Both the position numbers and the translations under genes were made by a program. Of a stretch of 44,763 bases of DNA, positions 7,071 to 13,516 are shown piece by piece; positions within the stretch are counted from its first letter, which is position 1; the number at the start of each line of letters is the position of its first letter. This DNA is from JBBDZE01 sp040900345 (GTDB lineage Bacteria > Patescibacteriota > Minisyncoccia > Spechtbacterales > 2-12-FULL-38-22), in NCBI GenBank assembly GCA_040900345.1, contig JBBDZE010000011.1, positions 1 through 44,763 on the forward strand, read 5' to 3'. Below the pieces are notes generated by a model. That model did no database searches. It saw only the letters and a program-made list of their open reading frames with translations, and was not told the DNA's origin.

Positions 7071-7154
7071 GCCGCGGTGGCGGAATTGGTATACGCTCGA
7101 CACTTAAAATGTCGTGTCCGCAAGGACTTGTGGGTTCGAGTCCCACCCGCGGCA
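7071..7154 (+). tRNA. tRNA-Leu (anticodon TAA)
   Basis: Class II tRNA: acceptor GCCGCGG/CCGCGGC, anticodon stem CGACA/TGTCG, loop CTTAAAA (anticodon TAA), T-arm GTGGG-TTCGAGT-CCCAC. Discriminator A is followed by CC but not CCA. It lies 8 nt before tRNA-Ile. Confidence 0.93.
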
Positions 7155-7162
7155 CCGTGGGT

Positions 7163-7235
7163 GGGCGTGTAGCTCAGCGGTTAGAGCGCGAAGCTTATAC
7201 CTTCGTGGTCCCTGGTTCGAATCCAGGCACGCCCA
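7163..7235 (+). tRNA. tRNA-Ile (anticodon TAT)
   Basis: All stems are intact: acceptor GGGCGTG/CACGCCC, D-stem GCTC/GAGC, anticodon stem CGAAG/CTTCG, loop CTTATAC, T-arm CCTGG-TTCGAAT-CCAGG, discriminator A. The anticodon is UAU, which reads the AUA codon directly. Most bacteria instead read AUA with a CAU-anticodon tRNA whose C34 TilS converts to lysidine. Confidence 0.9.
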
Positions 7236-7455
7236 CATCTTGTTTGCCCAAGAGCGGCCTGTTTGCGTGCGGTCACGCACAGGCAGAAGCGATTGGGTAG
7301 CAAACAAGAGAACCCCAGACGGAGTGAAGGGCGAACCTCTATGTCGCTTCGCTCCTCAGGATGCTAATGTTTCAAATAAAAATCTCTGTCTGCCGACAGG
7401 CAGAAAAGATTTTGAGTACATTGCGGCTGTGCCCTCCGTAGCTTTAGCGAAGGAG
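7236..7455. other. Gene-free spacer with inverted repeats
   Basis: I see no gene. CTTGTTTG near 7239 and CAAACAAG near 7303 form an imperfect long hairpin. AAAATCT...AGATTTT around 7379-7415 encloses the mini-hairpin TCTGCC-GACA-GGCAGA. A TCGCTTCGCTC motif lies at 7344-7354. Confidence 0.5.
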
Positions 7456-7528
7456 GGGCGATTAGCTCAGTTGGCAGAGCGTCTCGTTTACACCGAGAAG
7501 GTCGCAGGTTCGAGCCCTGCATCGCCCA
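7456..7528 (+). tRNA. tRNA-Val (anticodon TAC)
   Basis: Acceptor GGGCGAT/ATCGCCC, anticodon stem TCTCG/CGAGA, loop TTTACAC (anticodon TAC), T-arm GCAGG-TTCGAGC-CCTGC, discriminator A. CCA is not encoded. Confidence 0.93.
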
Positions 7529-7530
7529 CA

Positions 7531-7569
7531 TCTTATTTTTCACAATCTTTGATTGTGGTAGAAATAAGA
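7531..7569 (+). terminator. Hairpin after tRNA-Val(TAC)
   Basis: TCTTATTTTTCACAATC (7531-7547) pairs imperfectly with GATTGTGGTAGAAATAAGA (7551-7569). It begins 2 nt after the tRNA. The following stretch to 7653 has a GAAAATTGT/ACAATTTTC inverted repeat around a TCGCTTCGCTC motif. Confidence 0.5.
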
Positions 7570-7653
7570 GTGCCCACCTGAGGCGGGCGAAAGGAATGCT
7601 CACCAGGGGCGAGTGCTGAAAATTGTATTCTCGCTTCGCTCAACAATTTTCGC

Positions 7654-7709
7654 GCCGCGGTAGCTCAGTGGTAGATCTGCCAGCTGGCGGACTGAAGAGC
7701 ATGGTGATG
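7654..7709 (+). pseudogene. Broken tRNA: 5' half only, interrupted by a mini-hairpin
   Basis: GCCGCGGTAGCTCAGTGGTAGA reads as a tRNA acceptor strand plus D-arm. It then runs into TCTGCC-AGCT-GGCGGA and CTGAAGAG, the latter identical to the anticodon loop region of the tRNA-Phe 70 nt downstream. No T-arm or 3' acceptor strand follows. It is probably a decayed tRNA-Phe-like copy hit by the mini-hairpin repeat. Confidence 0.5.
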
Positions 7710-7730
7710 GTAGAGAAAGCCGACCACCAT

Positions 7731-7803
7731 GCCTGGGTAGCTCAGTGGTTAGAGCGTCGCTCTGAAGAGGCGAGCGTCGGGTGTTCGATTCACCCCCCAG
7801 GCA
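7731..7803 (+). tRNA. tRNA-Phe (anticodon GAA)
   Basis: Acceptor GCCTGGG/CCCAGGC, D-stem GCTC/GAGC, anticodon stem TCGCT/GGCGA (one G-U), loop CTGAAGA (anticodon GAA with G37), T-arm GGGTG-TTCGATT-CACCC. The discriminator A is followed by an encoded CCA. CATGGTG/CACCATG forms a hairpin just before it. Confidence 0.85.
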
Positions 7804-7877
7804 CCAATTTTTCCCAAATCTTGGTTTGGCCGCAAAATTGAGCGCCCCGAGGAGCAGAGCGGCGAGGGGCAAGGAAG

Positions 7878-7989
7878 CACCTCGCTTCGCTCGGCACAAA
7901 CACGAACAGATAAGTTTGCTTCGCAGTCAAGCGGGCCTGCCCGCCGGAGCTCGCGAAGTGTAAGGACAGTACCTCGCTTCGCTCGGCAC
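7878..7989 (+). repeat. 19-nt direct repeat pair with TCGCTTCGCTC core
   Basis: ACCTCGCTTCGCTCGGCAC occurs exactly at 7878-7896 and 7971-7989, 93 nt apart, in the gene-free gap between tRNA-Phe and tRNA-Gly. Its core is the dispersed motif also seen at 111, 7344 and 7631. Confidence 0.75.
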
Positions 7990-8029
7990 GCTGCATTTTG
8001 CAGTCGCTCGAGCCTCGCCGGCAAACTAC

Positions 8030-8101
8030 GCGGGTATCGTATAATGGCTATTACATCACCTTGCCATGGTGGAAACACGGGTTCGACTCCCGTTACCCGC
8101 T
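8030..8101 (+). tRNA. tRNA-Gly (anticodon GCC)
   Basis: Acceptor GCGGGTA/TACCCGC, anticodon stem TCACC/GGTGG, loop TTGCCAT (anticodon GCC), T-arm CGGG-TTCGACT-CCCG, discriminator T. CCA is not encoded. Its 3' end recurs downstream in inverted and direct copies. Confidence 0.93.
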
Positions 8102-8107
8102 CCGATG

Positions 8108-8149
8108 AAACCAAAAAGGAGTGCCTTGAATGGCACTCCTTTTTGGTTT
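8108..8149 (+). terminator. tRNA-Gly terminator
   Basis: A perfect 18-bp stem, 8108-8125 with 8132-8149, a 6-nt loop, and a TTTTTGGTTTG tail. Confidence 0.8.
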
Positions 8150-8158
8150 GTTTGGCTT

Positions 8159-8175
8159 GGAGGTAACGGGAGTCG
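8159..8175 (-). repeat. Inverted copy of the tRNA-Gly 3' end
   Basis: GGTAACGGGAGTCG (8162-8175) is the exact reverse complement of tRNA-Gly bases 8084-8097. The preceding GGAG continues the match if three bases (CGG) are missing. Confidence 0.8.
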
Positions 8176-8274
8176 AAAGGCGGACCGAGCCGCTTTTAGC
8201 GGCGAGGGAGCCCGGGCAGGAAGTGCTTAGCGAACGCAAGCCGAAGGCGCAGCGTGAGGGTAGCAACTTGACGC

Positions 8275-8294
8275 CGACTCCCGTTACCCGCTCC
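8275..8294 (+). repeat. Direct copy of the tRNA-Gly 3' end
   Basis: CGACTCCCGTTACCCGCTCC repeats 8084-8103 exactly over 20 nt, as an attachment site or a decayed second tRNA would. No integrase gene lies between the copies, only ~180 nt. Confidence 0.8.
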
Positions 8295-8301
8295 AAAATG
8301 C

Positions 8302-8327
8302 AAAATGCCTCCTTATGGGGGCATTTG
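8302..8327 (+). terminator. Hairpin after the direct tRNA-Gly copy
   Basis: CAAATGCC-like stem: AAATGCCTCC (8303-8312) with GGGGGCATTT (8317-8326), followed by GTTGTTT. It repeats the tRNA-end then terminator arrangement. Confidence 0.6.
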
Positions 8328-8339
8328 TTGTTTCTGAAC

Positions 8340-8364
8340 GAGCGTGCGGGAATCGAACCCGAGG
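8340..8364 (-). repeat. Second inverted T-arm relic
   Basis: On the minus strand this reads CTCGGGTTCGATTCCCG then CACGCTC, a T-arm plus acceptor strand one base different from tRNA-Gly in the T-arm. No 5' part of a tRNA accompanies it. The rest of 8102-8626 holds no gene that I can support. Confidence 0.6.
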
Positions 8365-8479
8365 AAGGGTCCCATTGTTACTCAAGCTATGGTCGGCACA
8401 GAGTGGTTGAAGGTGCGTCTTTTGACGTGAAGAAGCAAAGGTATTTTCTCATCAATACCTCGGCATCATTGCAAACGAT

Positions 8480-8521
8480 TTCATACCACAATTCCCGCAC
8501 GTGCGGGAATTGTGGTATGAA
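8480..8521. repeat. Perfect 42-nt palindrome
   Basis: Two 21-base arms meet at CAC|GTG without a loop. It lies 105 nt before the HExxH protein gene and has no T-tract. It could be a terminator hairpin for transcripts from the tRNA zone or a protein-binding palindrome. Confidence 0.7.
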
Positions 8522-8626
8522 CGGGGAAGAGCGATGCCAAGGTAGTGAACCAATACGCAAGGTTGACTTACCAAGGTTATTATGGCACTCTTTTAATACC
8601 CACGTTTCAACGGAAAGAGGAGGGCG

Positions 8627-9610
8627 ATGGTTATTGTGCGTTTGACGCGCGCGATGGGCATCGTTGCCCTCGTGCTCGTTGTAGGGGCGTTTTCCCCAAG
8701 CGAGCTAGCCGCCCAGGAGGACGCGGGACGCCGCATTTCGGTGCAACTGCCCTCGCAGGGCGTCGCGTTCTTTGTGTGGGGCGGCGGGACACCTGAGGAT
8801 GTTGTCTCCGAAGCCGCCTTGCAGGGGTGTGGCGTGTCCTCCGTATGGGCTACGCACAACGGAGCGTTCATTTCACACATCATCGGGGCGCCCGCATTCG
8901 TGAACCGAGCGTTCGCGAATCGATACCCTGGTGATATCCCCCAGGGCGAGATTGTCGGGGTGGTGTGCGAAAAGATCGTACCACCACCGCCACCCACCCA
9001 GGGCTCCGGTCCAGACTGCCGGACCGACTGGCCGGAGATAATTCGGCAAGAAGTTCTGCCACGGATAAAGCCGCTGGCGAGCGTCTGCTATTTCTTCTTC
9101 GACACCCTGTCGGAGGCGGAAGTGGCCTTGGGTAGGGATCTCAGCGATAAGGCGGAGACCTACAACAGGCGCGGCTACGTCGCATACTACGAATCTCCCG
9201 CGGGGAGAATCGTAGTTGTAGGCCCCGGTGGCGCTGGGAGACCAGGAAGACCTGGGGGTACGCTTACCCATGAGCTCATGCATTCGGTCCAGCATCTCCA
9301 GGTCGTCCTGAGTGAGGCTGGGGAAGTTTCCGGGGAGAGCTCCCTACGGGATGCATGGCTGGCCACGCCAGCCGGCGAGGCGCTTCTGGAGTTGGGCGGG
9401 TGGACGAGAACGACTCGTCCCGATGGCGCGACGGCATGGGAAGCGCGTGACAATCCCGTGCCGTATGTCAACAGCCCTTTCGAAGCAGGGGCAGAGATGG
9501 CGACAATCTATCTCAACCCCGGAGGCGTTGCCTTCACACAACAAGAACAGGCGACCTGGCTTCCACCCCCGTTCAGAGAGTGGGTGGAGCAGTACATGGT
9601 TGACCAGTAG
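8627..9610 (+). CDS. Secreted HExxH-motif protein, putative metallopeptidase
   Basis: A 327-residue protein with an N-terminal signal peptide (hydrophobic residues ~8-25, then SELAAQE). It carries TLTHELMHSVQH, giving a zinc-type H215-E-L-M-H219. Glu286 and Glu290 in PFEAGAEMATIY lie ~70 residues further and could supply a third ligand, as in gluzincins. A Pro-rich linker (PPPPPT) separates an N-terminal domain with two cysteines from the catalytic-like part. I cannot name the family. ATG 8627 is preceded by GAGGAGG, and a strong terminator follows, so it is a single-gene unit. Peptidase activity is inferred from the motif only. Confidence 0.75.
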   Translation: MVIVRLTRAMGIVALVLVVGAFSPSELAAQEDAGRRISVQLPSQGVAFFVWGGGTPEDVVSEAALQGCGVSSVWATHNGAFISHIIGAPAFVNRAFANRYPGDIPQGEIVGVVCEKIVPPPPPTQGSGPDCRTDWPEIIRQEVLPRIKPLASVCYFFFDTLSEAEVALGRDLSDKAETYNRRGYVAYYESPAGRIVVVGPGGAGRPGRPGGTLTHELMHSVQHLQVVLSEAGEVSGESSLRDAWLATPAGEALLELGGWTRTTRPDGATAWEARDNPVPYVNSPFEAGAEMATIYLNPGGVAFTQQEQATWLPPPFREWVEQYMVDQ

Positions 9611-9635
9611 AGGGTCCTTGGGGGAGGGACTCTGA

Positions 9636-9665
9636 AAAGGGGGTGGCTACAGCCGCCCCCTTTGT
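9636..9665 (+). terminator. Rho-independent terminator
   Basis: A 12-bp stem (9636-9647 with 9652-9663, one G-U pair) with loop TACA, 26 nt after the HExxH gene stop. Confidence 0.8.
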
Positions 9666-9739
9666 CATATATGAGCAACTGTGGAAAAGACGTCCATGAT
9701 TATGCGGTATATTTAAGGCATATTTGCTTGGCGTACGAC

Positions 9740-10951
9740 ATGAACTCTCTTTCTCACTTATCTCCTCGCGCACGCCTCGTTGCGTTCATCAGTGTTGGTC
9801 TGTTGCTTATTGCCGCAATTGGCGCGGTGTGGTTTTTTGTCATCCCCGCATGGCAGCAGGGGGAGGACCCGGGAATTGTGGCAACTCGTCACATACAAAA
9901 TAGCGAATACGATGAGGCAATTGCGGTACTCACCGAGGCCCTTGAAAAGGACCCCGAGAATGTGTCGTTGCTGGTAGCTTTGGTGCAGGCCTACTCTTTG
10001 AAGGGCAACGCAACGGGAACCGAGCGGGAAATGTACGCTTTGGCACAGCCTTATGCGGTCCGGGCGATAGAACATGCTCCCAATAATCCTGAATTATTGC
10101 TTACCATTGGGTATATGGCCGAGATTGGCGGTCGCTACCAAGAGGCGAGCGAGTATTACGCAAAAGCAACAGTGCTTGATCTACAAAACGCGCAGGCTTT
10201 CTTCCGCCTGGCGCATGTACTTGAATTTTTAGGTGAAGAGCGAGGATACATCGACGAACTGTATGCACGCGCGTACGCGCTTGACCCTGACAATCCGCAA
10301 GTACTTTTGGCAATGGGGGCCAGAACGCTCGCGTCAATAGATGCCGAGGAAGATTTGGATGCAGCGTATGCCTTTTTCGCAACAGCAGCCGATAAGGCCG
10401 AAGAAAAAGCGGTACGCGCCGAAGGATGGGCCTCTGCCGCCCGCGTACGGCTCATGCAAGGGTACTTTGAAGAAGCTATTACCTTTGCGAGCTTGGCAGT
10501 GAACGAAGATCGCTCGTACGTGCCGGGGTTGGTAGTATATGCCGAAGCCATCGCCCACGACGGCCGATTAGAAGAGGCGTTGGGCTACCTCACCGAAGCT
10601 ATTGAAAAGAACCCTCGACATAGCAAAGCTCATTACACAGCCGGTGTTTTATTGCGTGCGCGCAGCGATTACGAACAGGCCGTAGAACAGATGAATATCG
10701 CATTGGCAAAGATTTCGGATGACAACACGCTCTTGGGCGAGAGTAGCAAGGAGCGCGAGTATGCTCGGGTGCTATACGACATCGCTAAAACGCATGATAT
10801 GGCAGGGGATATTGAGGCGAGCTTCAGCGCCTTGGAAGACGCAGTTGCCATTGATGCGACCATGGCACAGCACGCATTTGTCGACGCTCAAGAATACGGG
10901 TTTTTTGTTGAACTTTCTTCTCAGCAACGCTTCACAGCATTAGGAGGATAA
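9740..10951 (+). CDS. Membrane-anchored TPR-repeat protein
   Basis: A 403-residue protein. Residues ~11-33 form one membrane segment (VAFISVGLLLIAAIGAVWFFV), leaving the rest outside the membrane. Multiple TPR-like helical pairs follow, for example YDEAIAVLTEALEKDPENVSLLVALVQAY, RYQEASEYYAKATVLDLQNAQAFFRLAHVLE and LEEALGYLTEAIEKNPRHSKAHYTAGVLL (each written here as a stretch of shorter motifs). TPR arrays bind partner proteins. I use ATG 9740 (MNSLSHLS); 26 upstream codons are open but lack family character. The next gene starts 3 nt after its stop, with AGGAGG inside this gene's end, so the two are co-expressed. Confidence 0.82.
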   Translation: MNSLSHLSPRARLVAFISVGLLLIAAIGAVWFFVIPAWQQGEDPGIVATRHIQNSEYDEAIAVLTEALEKDPENVSLLVALVQAYSLKGNATGTEREMYALAQPYAVRAIEHAPNNPELLLTIGYMAEIGGRYQEASEYYAKATVLDLQNAQAFFRLAHVLEFLGEERGYIDELYARAYALDPDNPQVLLAMGARTLASIDAEEDLDAAYAFFATAADKAEEKAVRAEGWASAARVRLMQGYFEEAITFASLAVNEDRSYVPGLVVYAEAIAHDGRLEEALGYLTEAIEKNPRHSKAHYTAGVLLRARSDYEQAVEQMNIALAKISDDNTLLGESSKEREYARVLYDIAKTHDMAGDIEASFSALEDAVAIDATMAQHAFVDAQEYGFFVELSSQQRFTALGG

Positions 10952-10953
10952 CT

Positions 10954-12402
10954 ATGAGGACACTATCTATTTCCATGTGCACGCGTACGGCCGTTATGGT
11001 TGTTGCCGCCATTATAGCCGCGGGTGTATTCGTGGCACTCTTTGCTCTTCCGGCCGAGGCGCAAACCCAACGCCAGCAGGCGGACGCATTTATTCGGGCA
11101 AATCCCGGGCTGCCCCAGTTTCTTATTAACTATATCTACGCCCAAATAACACAACCGCCACCCCCAACACCGCCGCCACCCCCACCGCCGCCACCGCCAC
11201 CTCCCCCTCCTCCCCCACCTCCCCCTCCACCACCTCCGCCGTCACCACCGGCTCCGGCGCCGCAGACATGGATTGCGCCCAATAATACGAACCAGTCGCC
11301 AAGGACGACTGCTGATGTTAATCGACTGCTCGATATGGGTCGAAACGCGGAGCAAGCCGCAAAAGAGGCGGCAGCGAACGCAAACTCAAGGTCAGGAGGA
11401 GCATTTACCGCAACAGCCCATCCTTTGCCTGCGGGTGCCGGTTGGCGTATTAGTTTTACCGGCAACTGCAATAATGGGGATTTAGCGGTTCTCAATCGTG
11501 TACCCGCCATAACAGGGTGTGTTGGGGCCTTCTGTAACGAGGAGGAGCCTGAAGATCCAGACATTCCTCCCCCGGGAGGGGGTGGTGGGGAGAACCCTCC
11601 ACCACCGGTACCAGCCACGCCAACTCCGCCTTCTTCGCCGGCTCTGGCGCCTCCGCCCTCGGGGAGTCCTTCTCCCGACCCGGGAAGCGGCAGTCCCGCT
11701 CCGTCTCCCAACAATCCGCCGACCGTCTCTAACCCGAGTGCTTCTATTCGCGTAGGCTCCACGGTACCGTGTACGACCAACGTCTATACAACATGGACAT
11801 TCTCGGATGCCGAAGATGGCAGCGTGCAAACGGGCTATCACATTCAAATTGATAACAACGGCACATTCGGCTCGCCCGAATATGATTCGGGCAGCGTGAC
11901 CTCTTCCACGAAGGAGCTCCATATTCCGGTAGGAAATCAGATAGCATTCAATGCTACATACTTTTGGCGCTTGCGGGCACGCGACTCTGCCGGCCTGTGG
12001 TCCAACTGGCAAAACGGCAATAGCTTTGCGACGCCGTTGCATGCTCGACCTACCGTTGGTTTCAGCTGGAGTCCGCAAAACCCTATCCAGGAGCAGGCGG
12101 TACAGTTTACCGACGAATCGACGGCTGCGGGAGGGGCTACTATTGCGGAATGGAGCTGGACATTTAACGGCGGTACGCCGTCTCTCTCCACACTGAAGAA
12201 TCCCACTACAAGTTTTTCTTCAGCGGGAAGTAAAAGTGTGGCGCTTTCTGTGACAGATTCAGACAACTATAGCTGTTCTTTGCAGCAAAGCGTGACAGTC
12301 GTCCAATCACTACCAGACGTTGATGAGGTGCCGCCAAGTAACATCGTAGGGGGCTTGCGCAGTGTAGGAAAACATATCCTTGCGGTGATAGCCGGTATCT
12401 AA
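10954..12402 (+). CDS. Secreted poly-proline protein with a PKD-like domain
   Basis: A 482-residue exported protein. It has a signal peptide (hydrophobic residues ~12-32, then PAEAQ), a short helical part, and an uninterrupted run of 24 prolines followed by SPPAPAP. A small cysteine-containing region (NCNNGD, TGCVGAFC) comes next, then a second Pro/Gly/Ser linker. Two beta-sandwich domains follow: a fibronectin-like one (YTTWTFSDAEDGSVQTGY..FWRLRARDSAG) and a PKD-like one (VGFSWSPQNP..WSWTFNGG..SVTDSDNYSC). It ends in a weak hydrophobic segment. Translation of the 24 prolines should need EF-P. It probably works at the cell surface with the TPR protein. Confidence 0.75.
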   Translation: MRTLSISMCTRTAVMVVAAIIAAGVFVALFALPAEAQTQRQQADAFIRANPGLPQFLINYIYAQITQPPPPTPPPPPPPPPPPPPPPPPPPPPPPPSPPAPAPQTWIAPNNTNQSPRTTADVNRLLDMGRNAEQAAKEAAANANSRSGGAFTATAHPLPAGAGWRISFTGNCNNGDLAVLNRVPAITGCVGAFCNEEEPEDPDIPPPGGGGGENPPPPVPATPTPPSSPALAPPPSGSPSPDPGSGSPAPSPNNPPTVSNPSASIRVGSTVPCTTNVYTTWTFSDAEDGSVQTGYHIQIDNNGTFGSPEYDSGSVTSSTKELHIPVGNQIAFNATYFWRLRARDSAGLWSNWQNGNSFATPLHARPTVGFSWSPQNPIQEQAVQFTDESTAAGGATIAEWSWTFNGGTPSLSTLKNPTTSFSSAGSKSVALSVTDSDNYSCSLQQSVTVVQSLPDVDEVPPSNIVGGLRSVGKHILAVIAGI

Positions 12403-12414
12403 TTCTATTAGGTC

Positions 12415-12453
12415 GCATACCAAAAACGCTCCTTAAGAGCGTTTTTGGTATGC
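12415..12453 (+). terminator. Rho-independent terminator
   Basis: A perfect 17-bp stem (12415-12431 with 12437-12453), loop CTTAA, with TTTTT inside the second arm. It ends the TPR/PKD pair. Confidence 0.85.
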
Positions 12454-12497
12454 GGGGGCGTATAAGGTTGACATTGTGTATAGTTATGGTCTAGCTA

Positions 12498-12526
12498 TTG
12501 ACAAACGGGCTAGAATATGCTATCCT
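12498..12526 (+). promoter_or_regulatory. Consensus promoter of the 3D-domain gene
   Basis: TTGACA (12498-12503), a 17-nt spacer and TATCCT (12521-12526). Transcription should begin near 12533, leaving a leader of about 87 nt. A second TTGACA lies upstream at about 12469. Confidence 0.75.
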
Positions 12527-12555
12527 GAAGCGTTCTCTCAAAAAGAGGACTTTTA

Positions 12556-12604
12556 TTTTGTGAGTACGTATTGCTGAGATTGGTCTTTCGGCAGACTCAC
12601 AAAA
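12556..12604 (+). promoter_or_regulatory. Structured 5' leader of the 3D-domain gene
   Basis: TTTTGTGAGT (12556-12565) pairs with ACTCACAAAA (12595-12604) around a 29-nt interior. A smaller GTTCTCT..AGAGGAC hairpin precedes it. Such a leader is unusual among these short-leader genes. It may control start-site access or RNA stability; no known riboswitch is recognised. Confidence 0.5.
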
Positions 12605-12619
12605 CCCTTAATTGCCAGT

Positions 12620-13456
12620 ATGCTTCTTGAGCATTATGCGCAAGAAGTTACGTGGGCACACGTTACTCTCGCTATCATGTATAGCTTGCGAGGCCCTCTG
12701 TTGCAGTACGCGTCACTGATGCGGAAAACGGCAGGGGGTTATCGAAACAGCCGTGCTATCGTGCTACCGCGTACTGCGGGGCCCCGCCACTGGCGGTGGC
12801 TTGCACTGATGAGCATGGCGATCGTAACGCATGTCGCGCTTACGCGCCTACAGCGTTACGTGGGTGTAGTATCTTCACAGATCGCTGACCCGAATGGCTA
12901 TGCCAAGGTGATGATTACCGTATCGGCTGTAACCGTATTGGTATCCAGCACGGTAGGCATGGTTGCTCCCTACACCGTAACCGGTGAGGAGCATGAGAAG
13001 GAGGTTGTTGAGGAGGTCGTAGAGGCCTCTGAACAGGGTGCTCCGGTCGTGGTTGCCGACGCCGCATTGAAGGCGATGGTTGAACTGCCCCGCATGCCCC
13101 AACCGAAGGAGGACGTACGTCCTGCCGCGCAGTATGAACTTGCCGCGCAGAAAAACGTTATGGTAACCCGTTCTATGCGGGTTCCGATGACCGCGTACTC
13201 TTCCACGGTTGACCAAACCGACTCCACGCCGTTTATCACGGCGTCCGGTACTCACGTGCACTGGGGTACGGTAGCGGCAAACTTTTTGCCCTTCGGTACC
13301 AAGGTACGTATTCCGGAAATGTACGGTGAACAGATTTTTGTGGTCGAGGACCGCATGAACAAGCGGTACACTTACAAGATGGATATTTGGATGCCATCTC
13401 GTCAACAGGCGTTGCAGTTTGGACGCCGTACACTTTTGATCGAGGTTGTTGATTAA
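12620..13456 (+). CDS. 3D-domain protein, probable cell-wall lytic enzyme
   Basis: A 278-residue protein. Two hydrophobic stretches lie near residues 55-70 and 90-115, followed by an acidic linker (EEHEKEVVEEVVEASE). The C-terminal ~90 residues are a 3D domain: MTAYSSTVDQTD, FITASGTHVHWGTVAAN, LPFGTKVRIP, FVVEDRMNKRYTYKMDIWM, with the three Asp residues that name the fold. 3D domains occur in YuiC/MltA-like peptidoglycan lytic transglycosylases. It probably trims or remodels the wall from the membrane. ATG 12620 has no Shine-Dalgarno site, and later in-frame starts (for example ATG 12677) are possible. Confidence 0.83.
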   Translation: MLLEHYAQEVTWAHVTLAIMYSLRGPLLQYASLMRKTAGGYRNSRAIVLPRTAGPRHWRWLALMSMAIVTHVALTRLQRYVGVVSSQIADPNGYAKVMITVSAVTVLVSSTVGMVAPYTVTGEEHEKEVVEEVVEASEQGAPVVVADAALKAMVELPRMPQPKEDVRPAAQYELAAQKNVMVTRSMRVPMTAYSSTVDQTDSTPFITASGTHVHWGTVAANFLPFGTKVRIPEMYGEQIFVVEDRMNKRYTYKMDIWMPSRQQALQFGRRTLLIEVVD

Positions 13457-13467
13457 GACTGAATGAA

Positions 13468-13499
13468 ACAAAACGCCGCCCAAAAGGGCGGCGTTTTGT
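13468..13499. terminator. Bidirectional terminator between convergent genes
   Basis: A perfect 14-bp stem (13468-13481 with 13486-13499) with loop AAAA, and T-runs on both strands. It serves the 3D-domain gene on plus and ftsH on minus. Confidence 0.85.
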
Positions 13500-13516
13500 T
13501 TTCGGAAGGCCTGCCG

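Noticed and set aside
8084..8294. Integrated element between attL and attR at tRNA-Gly
   Set aside because: The 20-nt direct copies are only ~170 nt apart and enclose no integrase or cargo gene, so an active integration is not supported; a decayed duplication is more likely.
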